Below, one piece after another: positions 1 to 8,895 of a stretch of DNA of 64,000 nucleotides. Each line of letters opens with the position of its first letter. Position 1 is the first letter of the stretch. Origin of the DNA: Cellulomonas sp. WB94 (GTDB taxonomy: Bacteria > Actinomycetota > Actinomycetes > Actinomycetales > Cellulomonadaceae); assembly GCF_003115775.1 (NCBI RefSeq), contig NZ_QEES01000001.1, positions 1 to 64,000 of the forward strand. Direction: 5' to 3'. The notes beneath the pieces are model-generated. The model was not told the origin of the DNA and did not search any database. It saw only the letters and a program-made list of their open reading frames with translations. A program made the position numbers and the translations under genes.

Positions 1-1
1 G

Positions 2-3000
2 ATCATGGAAGAGGTGGGTCTGCAGCACGCACCCGCGGTTGACGCTCGCGCCGTCGCCCAGCGCGACGAGATCGGCCTCGGGGAGCCAGATCGTCTCGCA
101 CCACACGCCGCGACCGATCCGCGCCCCGAGGCTCCGCAGCCACACGTTGAGCGCGGGTGTGCCGAGGGCCGAGCGGGCGAACCACGGCACAGCGACCGTC
201 TCCACGAAGGTGTCGGCAAGCTCGTTGCGCCACACGAACGAGCTCCACAGCAGATGCTCCCCCACCCGCAGGCGCCCGACGAGGACCCACTTCGCGACCG
301 TCGCGAACGCGCACGCGACCGTCGCAGCCACGAGCGCCAGCGGGCCGGCGAGCAGACCCGCTGCCAGGCCGCCCCACGCGTCGAGGACGGCCTGGAGCGC
401 CGCGAGCAGCCCCACGCCGATCCCCACCGTGCACATCACGGGGACGACCCGCAGCACCTCGACGACCCCGCGCGCGACGCGTAGCCGGGCAGGTGGCGTG
501 AACGTCAGCCGTTCGTCCGACGCCGTCGGGGCGCGCCGCAGCCGCACCGGGGGCGACCCGAGCCACGACGTGCCGGACTTGGCATGCTCGGGAGTCGCCG
601 AGAGGACCGCGACGAGACCTCGCTTCGGCACCGCGCGACCGGCAGCGGTCATGCCGGAGTTGCCGAGGAACGCCCGCTTGCCGATCTTCGCCCGGTCGAT
701 CCGCAGCCAGCCGCGGCCGAGCTCGTAGGAGCCGATGAGCGTGTCGTCGGCCAGGAAAGCACCGTCGCCGATCGTCGTCATCCGCGGGAGCAGGAGCACC
801 GTCGACGCCTCGACGTCGCGCCCGACGGTGGCGCCGAGCGCCCGCAGCCACGCGGGGGTCACCAGGCTCGAGTAGAGCGGGAACAACCAGGTGCGGGCAT
901 CGTCCATGAGTCGCTCGGTCGCCCAGACCTGCCAGCCGACCCGGCTACGGACCGGATGATGGCCCTCGCTCAGCCCGAGGCCGAGGAGACGCACGGCGGC
1001 GAGCGTGAGCACCGCCAGGACCACGAACATCGCCACGGCCCCGACCGGCACCCACAGCATCGCGCCGCGGGTTGCCGCGCCGAGCGTCGTCGACCCGCGC
1101 ACGCCGAGGCCGACGACGGCCAGGCCGCAGGCTCCCGCGAGGAGGGGAAGGGCTCCGAGCACGGCTGCGGTCAGGCCGTAGACGGCCACCCATCCTGGCG
1201 CACGGGGTGCGCGGCGGTGCGGCCAGTCCCGGCGAGCGGGACCGGCGAAGACCGCGGGCGACCCGGTCCACAGCTCCCCCGGAGGCACCGAGACGAGCAC
1301 GGCCGACCCCGCGGGAATCTCGGCGCCCTGACCGACGCGGATCCCGGGCGCGAGAACGCTGCGCGAGCCCACGGTCGCCCGCGCGTCGACCCGGACCTTG
1401 CCGATGTGCAGCACGTCGCCGTCGAGCCAGTGCCCGGTCAGGTCGACCTCGGGCTCGATCGAGCAGCCCTTGCCGAGCGTGAGGAGCCCCGTCACGGGAG
1501 GCAGCGAGTGGAGGTCGACGTGCCGACCGATCTTCGCTCCGAGCGCCCGCGCGTACGTGCTGACCCACGGGGCACCGGCGAGGTTGTCGGCGCCCGCCGC
1601 CGCGGCGAACGCCTCGGTGAACCACAGGCGCAGGTGCATGCTGCCGCCGCGCGGGTACCGGCCGGGCTTCACGCCGCGGAGCAGGGACCGGGCCACCACG
1701 ACCGTCATCCCCATCCGGCCGAGCGGCGTGATGAGCACCAGCCAGCCGGCCAGCACCCACCACCACGACACGGGCGAGGCCCAGGGCGCGGTCCCCGTTG
1801 CGGCGACCACGTTGTCGATCACGGCCAGCCACGTGAGCCAGCGCAGCCCGATCACGCCGTGCAGCGGCAGCGCCGCGAGCGACTGGATCACCTGGGCCCG
1901 GCGCGGCGTCGGCGCGACGCTGCGTGTCTCGCCCGCCGGGGTCGGCTCGAGCTCCTCGAGCCGCTGGGCGAGCGCGCCGAGGCGCGGGTTCTCGTAGACG
2001 TCCGCGACCGTGACGTTCGGGTACCGCTCGCGCAGCGCGGACACGAGCTGGGCCGCCGACAGGCTCCCCCCACCGTCCGCGAAGAAGTCGGCGTCGGCGT
2101 CCAGGACTGCGACGCCGAGCGTGCGCGTCCACAGCTCGGCCAACCAGCCCGCCGCACCGACGAGGGTGGCGGGGGTCGCGGACTCGGGCTCGAGCCGCTC
2201 GAGCGGCCAGGGCAGCGCGTCGCGGTCGACCTTCCCGGAACCGCGCGTCGGGATCGACCCGACCGGCGCGAGCAGCGGGATGAGCGGGGCGGGCAGGCGC
2301 AACGCAAGCAGCGCCCGGAGCGCCGGCAGGTCGAGCTCCACGTCGGGCGCCGGCGCGAGGTAGCCGACGAGGACCTGGTGGCCCGCCGTGGTGGTCCTGA
2401 CGGCGGCCGCAGCCCCCGCGATGCCCGGCAGCGCCAGCAGGGCGGCGTCGACCTCGCCGAGCTCGATGCGTCGCCCGCCCAGCTTGACCTGGTCGTCGGC
2501 GCGGCCGATGAAGACGAGCCCCGCCGCGTCGTACCGCACCAGGTCGCCGGTGCGGTACGCGCGCTGCCACCCCAGGGCCGGGAGCGGCGCGAACCTCTCC
2601 GCGTCGCGCACGGGGTCGAGGTAGCGGGCCAGCCCCACCCCGCCGATGACCAGCTCGCCGATCTCGCCTGCCTCGACGACCCGGCCGGCGCCGTCGACGA
2701 CGCTCAGGTCCCAGCCGTCCAACGGCACCCCGATGCGCACCGGTCCCGCACCCGTGAGCCGCGCCGCGCACGCCACGACCGTGGTCTCGGTCGGCCCGTA
2801 GGTGTTCCAGACCTCCCGACCGGGCACCGTGAGCCGCGCGGCCAGCTCGGGCGGGCAGGCCTCGCCGCCGAAGACGAGGAGCCGGACGCCGGTCAGGTCC
2901 TCCGCGCGCCACAGCCCCGCCAGGGTCGGCACCGTCGAGATGGCCGTGATTCCCTGGACCGTAAGCCACGGGCCGAGATCCATGCCGGTCCGCACGAGTG

Positions 3001-3697
3001 CTCGGGGCGCAGGGACGAGGCAGGCACCGTGCGCCCACGCGAGCCACATCTCCTCGCACGACGCGTCGAAGGCCACGGAGAGGCCAGCGAGGACCCTGTC
3101 GCCGGGACCGATCGGCCGTCCCGTGAGGAACAGCCGAGACTCCGCATCGACGAAGGCCGCCGCCGAACGGTGGCTCACGGCGACCCCCTTGGGGGTTCCG
3201 GTCGAGCCCGACGTGAAGATGACCCACGCGTCGTCCTGGGGCGCGGGTCGCCTCACGACCCTGCGCCCCGCTGCCTGGACGGCCGGACGGCGATGCACGA
3301 TCTCTCCCTCGCCGACCAGGATCGCCGCGACGTCGGCCTCGTCGAACACCATCCGCGCGCGTTCGTCAGGGTCGTCGGCATCGACCGGGACGTAGGCAGC
3401 GCCCGCCTCGAGCACGCCCAGGATCGCCACGTAGAGCTCGACGGTGCCCGACGGGATGCGGATGCCGACCCGGTCGCCGCGTCGGATCCCCACCGCGGCC
3501 AGCTCGGCTGCCTTGGCCACGACCGCCGTGGCCAGCTCGGCGTACGTGAGCTCGACCGAGCCGTCGTCGATCGCGAGCGCGTCACCGTTCGCGCGGGCTG
3601 TCGCGTGGAGGATGTCGCAGAGGGTCCGCTCCTCCGCCGCGGCCGCGAACCGGTGGTAGATCCGCCCGAGATCGGCGTCTGCGGTGGGTTCGCTCAC
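2..3697 (-). CDS. Pls/PosA-family nonribosomal peptide synthetase, 3' end beyond window
   Basis: The first 1232 residues are present and the C-terminus lies outside the window. An adenylation domain comes first, with TSGSTGTPKGV near residue 160, NTYGPTE, YRTGD and GRADDQVKLGG. A carrier domain follows, with its phosphopantetheine Ser in the FFADGGGS segment near 540. After it come membrane segments alternating with left-handed beta-helix (hexapeptide) modules such as KIGRHVDL and KIGKRAFLG. This order is typical of the Pls/PosA family, whose founder makes epsilon-poly-L-lysine at the membrane; there is no ordinary condensation or thioesterase domain in the visible part. The amino acid used cannot be read by eye. 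Start is GTG at 3697, with GAGGGG eight bases upstream. Family sure, product unknown. Confidence 0.88.
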   Translation of the reverse strand, partial: MSEPTADADLGRIYHRFAAAAEERTLCDILHATARANGDALAIDDGSVELTYAELATAVVAKAAELAAVGIRRGDRVGIRIPSGTVELYVAILGVLEAGAAYVPVDADDPDERARMVFDEADVAAILVGEGEIVHRRPAVQAAGRRVVRRPAPQDDAWVIFTSGSTGTPKGVAVSHRSAAAFVDAESRLFLTGRPIGPGDRVLAGLSVAFDASCEEMWLAWAHGACLVPAPRALVRTGMDLGPWLTVQGITAISTVPTLAGLWRAEDLTGVRLLVFGGEACPPELAARLTVPGREVWNTYGPTETTVVACAARLTGAGPVRIGVPLDGWDLSVVDGAGRVVEAGEIGELVIGGVGLARYLDPVRDAERFAPLPALGWQRAYRTGDLVRYDAAGLVFIGRADDQVKLGGRRIELGEVDAALLALPGIAGAAAAVRTTTAGHQVLVGYLAPAPDVELDLPALRALLALRLPAPLIPLLAPVGSIPTRGSGKVDRDALPWPLERLEPESATPATLVGAAGWLAELWTRTLGVAVLDADADFFADGGGSLSAAQLVSALRERYPNVTVADVYENPRLGALAQRLEELEPTPAGETRSVAPTPRRAQVIQSLAALPLHGVIGLRWLTWLAVIDNVVAATGTAPWASPVSWWWVLAGWLVLITPLGRMGMTVVVARSLLRGVKPGRYPRGGSMHLRLWFTEAFAAAAGADNLAGAPWVSTYARALGAKIGRHVDLHSLPPVTGLLTLGKGCSIEPEVDLTGHWLDGDVLHIGKVRVDARATVGSRSVLAPGIRVGQGAEIPAGSAVLVSVPPGELWTGSPAVFAGPARRDWPHRRAPRAPGWVAVYGLTAAVLGALPLLAGACGLAVVGLGVRGSTTLGAATRGAMLWVPVGAVAMFVVLAVLTLAAVRLLGLGLSEGHHPVRSRVGWQVWATERLMDDARTWLFPLYSSLVTPAWLRALGATVGRDVEASTVLLLPRMTTIGDGAFLADDTLIGSYELGRGWLRIDRAKIGKRAFLGNSGMTAAGRAVPKRGLVAVLSATPEHAKSGTSWLGSPPVRLRRAPTASDERLTFTPPARLRVARGVVEVLRVVPVMCTVGIGVGLLAALQAVLDAWGGLAAGLLAGPLALVAATVACAFATVAKWVLVGRLRVGEHLLWSSFVWRNELADTFVETVAVPWFARSALGTPALNVWLRSLGARIGRGVWCETIWLPEADLVALGDGASVNRGCVLQTHLFHD

Positions 3698-3750
3698 GTC
3701 AAGAACCCCTCGTGGTTGGCTCGCCGCGGTCAGGTGCCCATGATGGTCCC

Positions 3751-4647
3751 ATGTCGGTCTCCGTGCCCACGGGCTCGTCCACGTTCGCACGGACGCTTCT
3801 GGCACGGCAGATCGACGATCTGCGCGCGGCCGACGCCGACGTCCGCGCGGGCGGGACGGACGCGATCCACGCCGTCCGCATCGCCGCGCGTCGACTGCGC
3901 TCCACGCTGACGTCGTACCGCGCGCTCCTCCCGTCCGTGGAGGCTGCACGACTCGCCGACGAGCTCCGGTGGCTGGGCGCTGCCCTGAGCCCCGCGCGCG
4001 ACGCGCAGGTCATGCGCGACCGCCTCCTCGGCGCGCTCGCCGCCACTCCGGACGACCTCGTGGTCGGGCCCGTCGGGGACCGCATCCGCGCTGCCCTCGA
4101 CGACGACGCACGCCGCGGGCAGGAGGAGGCGGCCGCGGCGCTGAGCTCGGCTCGTTACGCCGGCCTGCTCGCCGACCTCGACGCGCTGGCCCGGACCGAG
4201 CAGCCGAGCGAGGTGCGCACGCGATCGGCGTCGGGGGCCGCGCAGCGAGCCCTGCGTGCGGACGTGCGGCTCGCGCGCCGCGCGATGCGAGCGACCCGAG
4301 CCGACCTGTCGGACACGGAGCGGGACGTCGCGCTCCACGAGGCGCGCAAGAAGGCCAAGAGGCTGCACTACTCGGCGGAGTCGGCAGCTGACGTCCTCGG
4401 GCGCCCAGCGGACGAGCTCGCCGAGGCGGCTCACGGCGTCCAGGACCTGCTCGGAGAGCACCAGGACAGCGTCGTCGCCCGGGGATACCTGCTCCGCCTC
4501 GCGCAGGAGGCCCGCGCCGCCGGGGACGACACCTTCACGCTCGGCCTCCTGCACGCGCGCGAGCAGGAGGCAGCCCGCACCGACCCCTCGACCACGAGGG
4601 CCGCATGGCGACGCATCGCTCGGGCCGCGCGACGGCTCGGCGACTGA
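3751..4647 (+). CDS. CHAD domain-containing protein
   Basis: A 298-residue, all-helical, Arg/Ala-rich protein with the CHAD signature: an early DAIHAVRIAARRLRS segment, and later LHEARKKAKRLHYSAES with the conserved His and basic residues. CHAD domains bind polyphosphate in characterised members and are often linked to CYTH phosphatases; no CYTH partner is visible here. It is divergent from the synthetase gene, 53 bases away. The start is uncertain: ATG 3751 gives the natural N-terminus MSVSVPTG but has no strong ribosome site, and an in-frame GTG at 3712 would add 13 residues. Confidence 0.82.
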   Translation: MSVSVPTGSSTFARTLLARQIDDLRAADADVRAGGTDAIHAVRIAARRLRSTLTSYRALLPSVEAARLADELRWLGAALSPARDAQVMRDRLLGALAATPDDLVVGPVGDRIRAALDDDARRGQEEAAAALSSARYAGLLADLDALARTEQPSEVRTRSASGAAQRALRADVRLARRAMRATRADLSDTERDVALHEARKKAKRLHYSAESAADVLGRPADELAEAAHGVQDLLGEHQDSVVARGYLLRLAQEARAAGDDTFTLGLLHAREQEAARTDPSTTRAAWRRIARAARRLGD

Positions 4648-4676
4648 ACGACGAGCCGCCACCTGTCACGCGACCG

Positions 4677-7199
4677 TCACGCGTCGCGCGGCCGTCGCAC
4701 CCCACGGACCGCGACTGCGGTCATCGGGTCGTCCGGCCACGCGTGCCGGGGGTAGCGACGACGCAGCTCGCCCCGCACCTGCGGGTATCCCGTCCGCCAG
4801 AACGACTCCAGGTCAGCGGTCACCGCGACCGGCCGACGCGCCGGCGACAGCAGGTGCAGCACGAGCGGGACGCGACCGTCCGCGATCCGGGGCGTTGCCC
4901 GCCAGCCGAACACCTCTTGGACGCGTACCGCGAGCACCGGCTGGTCGGGCTCGTAGTCGATGTGCACGCCCGCGCCGCTCGGGACCACGACCCGATCGGG
5001 GGCAAGCTCGTCGAGGCGGCCCGCCTGCGGCCACGGCAGCATCCGCCGCAGGGCGGAGGTCACGTCGACCCGCTGCAGGTCTCGCGCGCCCCGGATCCGA
5101 GCGAGGTCCGGACCGAGCCATCCGTCGACGTCGGCCATGAGGGCGTCGTCCGAGACGTCGGGCCAGGGCGGTCCGAGGGTCGCGTGCAGGAACGCCAGCC
5201 GGCGCCGGAGGCTGGTCGCCGTCGCTGACCACGGCAGAAGCTCGAGACCGTCACGGGCGAGACCGTCGCGGACCGCAGCGGCCACGAGCGCACGCGGCGG
5301 GTCGGTGATCGCTGCGGAGGACAGCTCGATCGCGCCCAGACGCCGGGTGCGCCGCGCGACGACCCGACCGTCCGCCCAGGAGACGCTGTCCTCTTCCGTG
5401 AGCAGCGACGGTGCCGCCTCGAGCGCGAGCGCCTCGTCGAGCGGCGCTGCGGAGCGGACCGTCGCGTCGCGTCGTCCCCCGCCACGGTCCGCGTCCGCGA
5501 TCGCCAGCCACGTGAACCCTGCCAACGGGGACGCCTCCGCCGGGAGGGACGCGCCGGTCCCCGATGCCATCAGGTAGGTCGAGCCGTTCGGACGTCGGCG
5601 TGCGATGCGGTCGGGGTGGGCCAGGGCGACGACGAGCCCGACGGCGAGGTCGTCGGTGAGGTGACCGGCGCCTGCCCGAGCCCGGGTGCCGGGCGGCAGG
5701 GCGGAACGCAGCCGCTGCGTCTGAGCGACCCACGCCGCAGTGTCGGGACTGCCTCGCCGCACGGCCCGCAGAGCCGCGACGAGGTCGCCGCCGGGGGCGC
5801 GCACGTCGTCCGCGAGCAGCGCGACGACCTCCGCGGCGCGATCCGACCCGACGGCGCCCGACGCGTCGAGGAGCGCGCGCGCCAGCCGCGGGTCGGCCGC
5901 GATCCCGGCGATCCGCCGCCCGCGCTCGGTGACCCGGCCGTCCGCGTCGACCGCGCCGATCCCGACCAGGGTGGTGCGCGCTGCGGCGAGCGCGGCCTCG
6001 GGCGGCGGGTCCATGAGCGCGAGGCCCACGCCGTCGGGGCTCCCCCAGCAGGCGAGGTCGAGGGCGAAGGCCGTGAGGTCGGCCGTCCTGATCTCGGGTT
6101 CGGGGTGCTCGCGCAGCCGCGCGTGCTCGGCGAGCGACCAGCACCGGTACACAGCTCCCGGTCCCTCACGGCCCGCGCGGCCCGCACGCTGGTCGGCGGC
6201 AGCCCGGCTCACCCCGACGGTGACGAGACCCGCGAGACCCCGTCGATGATCGGTGCGGGGCTCGCGCGAGAAGCCGGCGTCCACGACGACCCGGACGCCC
6301 GGGACGGTCAAGGACGACTCGGCGACGGCGGTCGAGACGACGACCCGGCGGCGCGGCCCCGGCGTCAGCGCGAGGTCCTGCTCCCGGTGGGGCAGTCGCC
6401 CGTGCAGCGGGCGGACATCTGCCTCGATCCCCGCGAGCCGGCGCGCGACGCCGTCGACCTCGCCGGCGCCCGGCACGAACACCAGGACGTCGCCCGCGCT
6501 CTCGGCCAGCGCCCGGCGCGTGCACGCCGCGACGTGGTCGAGAAACCCCCGGGTGACCCCGCGCTCGTCGGTCCGCGCGACCCGCGCAGGTGGCGGGCAC
6601 CACAGCTGCGCCACGGGGTGCAGGGCGCTCGTGACCGCGACGACGGGTGCCGGGTCGGGCCCTCCGAGCAGGTCGGCCGTGCGCTCCGCCTCGACCGTCG
6701 CAGACATCGCGACGAGCGTCAGGCCGGGGCGCAGGTGGGTGCGCACGTCCACGAGGAGCGCGAGGGCGAGATCACCGTCGAGCGCCCGCTCGTGGCACTC
6801 GTCGAGCACGACGACGTCCACGCCCGGGAGGTCGGGGTCGCGCTGCAGCCGGCGCAGCAGGACGCCCGTCGTGACGAACTCGACCCGCGTGTTCCGGCCG
6901 CTGCGGTGCTCGCCGCGGACCGCGTACCCCACGCTCTCCCCGACCGGCTCGCCGAGCAGCTGCGCGAGCCTCCGCGCGGCTGCTCGGACTGCGATGCGCC
7001 GCGGCTGGGTCACGACGACGCGCCCCTCGACGAGCGCCGCGAGGGCGGGCGGCACGATCGTCGTCTTGCCGGTACCCGGCGGAGCCTGCACGACTGCGAG
7101 CCCGCGCGCAGCGACCGCGGCGGTCAGGGCGGAAAGCCCGGCGAGCACCGGGAGGTCGGGCGGGGCAGCCAGGAGCCTGCGGATCGGGTCGTCGGCCAC
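4677..7199 (-). CDS. hrpB: ATP-dependent RNA helicase HrpB
   Basis: An 840-residue DExH-box helicase of the usual HrpB length. Motifs run in order: APPGTGKTT (Walker A), LDECHERALDGD (DECH), SATVE, a TAVAESSLTVPGV segment and QRAGRAGREGPGAVYR (motif VI). The HrpB-specific C-terminal region follows, ending GVRRPRDA. Bacterial HrpB is a dispensable DEAH/RHA helicase whose substrate is poorly defined. Start is taken as GTG 7199 (VADDPIRRLL), where homology-like sequence begins; the frame stays open to 7421, but that part is low-complexity Arg-rich and unlike the family. It is a single gene, convergent with the CHAD gene. Confidence 0.93.
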   Translation of the reverse strand: MADDPIRRLLAAPPDLPVLAGLSALTAAVAARGLAVVQAPPGTGKTTIVPPALAALVEGRVVVTQPRRIAVRAAARRLAQLLGEPVGESVGYAVRGEHRSGRNTRVEFVTTGVLLRRLQRDPDLPGVDVVVLDECHERALDGDLALALLVDVRTHLRPGLTLVAMSATVEAERTADLLGGPDPAPVVAVTSALHPVAQLWCPPPARVARTDERGVTRGFLDHVAACTRRALAESAGDVLVFVPGAGEVDGVARRLAGIEADVRPLHGRLPHREQDLALTPGPRRRVVVSTAVAESSLTVPGVRVVVDAGFSREPRTDHRRGLAGLVTVGVSRAAADQRAGRAGREGPGAVYRCWSLAEHARLREHPEPEIRTADLTAFALDLACWGSPDGVGLALMDPPPEAALAAARTTLVGIGAVDADGRVTERGRRIAGIAADPRLARALLDASGAVGSDRAAEVVALLADDVRAPGGDLVAALRAVRRGSPDTAAWVAQTQRLRSALPPGTRARAGAGHLTDDLAVGLVVALAHPDRIARRRPNGSTYLMASGTGASLPAEASPLAGFTWLAIADADRGGGRRDATVRSAAPLDEALALEAAPSLLTEEDSVSWADGRVVARRTRRLGAIELSSAAITDPPRALVAAAVRDGLARDGLELLPWSATATSLRRRLAFLHATLGPPWPDVSDDALMADVDGWLGPDLARIRGARDLQRVDVTSALRRMLPWPQAGRLDELAPDRVVVPSGAGVHIDYEPDQPVLAVRVQEVFGWRATPRIADGRVPLVLHLLSPARRPVAVTADLESFWRTGYPQVRGELRRRYPRHAWPDDPMTAVAVRGVRRPRDA

Positions 7200-7348
7200 C
7201 CGTGAAGTGTGCCTGCCTCCCGCCCGCCCGAGCGACGAACCGCGCGGCGACATGCGCCGAGGCCGCCGCAAGAGGAACCTGGAGCCGGCGCCCGATCCAG
7301 GGTGACCCGCGACGAGAACATCACACCCGGAAGACCGACGGAGACGAC

Positions 7349-8239
7349 ATGTCGACCCTGCCCCCCACCGTGCGCCTCGAGACCGGGCAGGGCGGGTTGC
7401 CCGTCCTGCGCGTGACCTCACCCGGTTCCACCGCGGAGATCTACCTCCACGGCGCCCATGTCACGAGCTGGGTGCCGACGGGTCAGAAGCCCGTGGTGTG
7501 GCTCAGCACCGAGAGCCGGTTCGACGCGGGATCGGCCATCCGTGGCGGGGTCCCGATCTGCTTCCCGTGGTTCGGCGCACGCGCCGGTCACCCCGAGGCC
7601 CCGCAGCACGGTTTCGCCCGGCTGGCCGACTGGGAGCTCGTCGACGCCCGCGACGAGGGTGACGACGTCATCGTCCAGCTCCGCCTGACCGACAGCGAGG
7701 CGACCCGCACGTCCGCCTGGCCGTACCTCTTCGAGGCGACGTTCACCGTCGTGGTCGGCGCACAGCTGACGATGACGCTGGAGGTCGCCAACCGCGACAC
7801 CACGGAGTTCACCTTCGAGGAGGCGCTGCACACGTACCTCGCCGTCGGCGACGTCCGCTCGACGGCGATCACCGGTCTCGAGGGGACGGACTACGTGGAC
7901 CGGCCGACTGGTCCCGACCCCCTCCCGGGCGAGGCCGGACCGGTGCGCTTCACGGGCCCCACCGATCGCATCTACCTCGCCACGACAGCGCAGACGACCG
8001 TGCACGACGAGGTGGGTGGGCGCTCGGTGACCGTCGCCAAGGACGGCTCGGCCACCACCGTCGTCTGGAACCCGTGGATCGACAACGCCCTGGCCATGGC
8101 CGACTTCGGCGACGACGAGTGGACCGGGATGGTCTGCGTCGAGACGTGCAACGTCCGCGGCGACAGCGTCCTGCTCGAGCCCGACCAGAGTCACACGATG
8201 ACCGCGCGACTGGGGGTCAGTGGGCCGCCGAACCCGTGA
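7349..8239 (+). CDS. D-hexose-6-phosphate mutarotase (YeaD type)
   Basis: A 296-residue aldose-epimerase-fold protein expected to interconvert alpha and beta anomers of glucose-6-phosphate in the cytosol. Family marks are GGVPICFPWFG (67-76), PQHGFAR with His87, EEALHTY with candidate catalytic His161, and VCVETCN with candidate base Glu265. ATG 7349 has GGAGACGAC directly upstream; the frame is open further upstream, but without a ribosome site or conserved sequence. Its last 23 bases overlap the end of the opposite-strand DinB gene. Confidence 0.9.
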   Translation: MSTLPPTVRLETGQGGLPVLRVTSPGSTAEIYLHGAHVTSWVPTGQKPVVWLSTESRFDAGSAIRGGVPICFPWFGARAGHPEAPQHGFARLADWELVDARDEGDDVIVQLRLTDSEATRTSAWPYLFEATFTVVVGAQLTMTLEVANRDTTEFTFEEALHTYLAVGDVRSTAITGLEGTDYVDRPTGPDPLPGEAGPVRFTGPTDRIYLATTAQTTVHDEVGGRSVTVAKDGSATTVVWNPWIDNALAMADFGDDEWTGMVCVETCNVRGDSVLLEPDQSHTMTARLGVSGPPNP

Positions 8240-8732
8240 GCAGCCCGCGCACGTACGCCGCCTGACCCGCGTGCTGCAGGTCGTCGGCGATCACGCTGAC
8301 GAGCCGGACGCCCAGCGTCACCGGCGGGTCCCACCGCACGTCGACGATGCGCTCGAGGTCGCCGTCCACGACCTGCCCGACGAGCGCGACCGTCCGCTCG
8401 TGGACGGCGCGGTGGTAGCCGGTGAGGAGCTCCGCGGCGACGCGCACGGCCGCGACCTTCTCGGACGTGTGCCGGTAACCGGTCTCCGCCGGGCTGAACG
8501 GCAGCGCGAACCGGTCGTGCCACCCTGCGGTCGTCCAGATCTGCTCGGTGCCGAACGCGTCCGCGACGTGGTCGTCCTGCACCCGCGTGAGGTGCCACAC
8601 GAGCCAGGCGAGCGAGTTGCCGCGACCCTCGGGACGCTCCGCGAGCTGCTCGGGCGACAGGCCACCGACCACCTCCTCGACCACCTCACGGATGCGACCG
8701 AACGCGTCGACGAGAACCTCGGCTGATGTCAT
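8217..8732 (-). CDS. DinB/DUF664-type putative mycothiol-dependent transferase
   Basis: A 171-residue four-helix-bundle protein of the DinB superfamily. The three metal-ligand histidines are visible: WHLTRVQDDH (His47 or His55) and DDLQHAGQ (His154). Actinobacterial members with this pattern are usually mycothiol-dependent transferases or maleylpyruvate isomerase-like enzymes, but the substrate here is unknown. The gene is convergent with the mutarotase and overlaps it tail to tail by 23 bases. The start at 8732 (MTSAEVLVDAF) has GAAGGGGTC upstream. Confidence 0.82.
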   Translation of the reverse strand: MTSAEVLVDAFGRIREVVEEVVGGLSPEQLAERPEGRGNSLAWLVWHLTRVQDDHVADAFGTEQIWTTAGWHDRFALPFSPAETGYRHTSEKVAAVRVAAELLTGYHRAVHERTVALVGQVVDGDLERIVDVRWDPPVTLGVRLVSVIADDLQHAGQAAYVRGLLTGSAAH

Positions 8733-8895
8733 GACGACCCCTTCGTGGAGCGACTCGCGGACGTCAGCACGCTAGTCCGGTCCGCACGGCGCCCGCAGGT
8801 CGACCGTGGGCACCCGCCGTCTCGGCTCGCGGCCCGTCCGCACCGCTTGTAGCGTCCCGACGCAACGAGATGTCGGCATCGACCGAAGGAGTCCC

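Noticed and set aside
584-3910. Very long plus-strand open frame (over 1100 codons) opposite the peptide synthetase
   Set aside because: Its translation is Arg/Gly/Asp low-complexity without domains, while the minus strand gives a continuous synthetase with all motifs. Long shadow frames are normal at this GC content.
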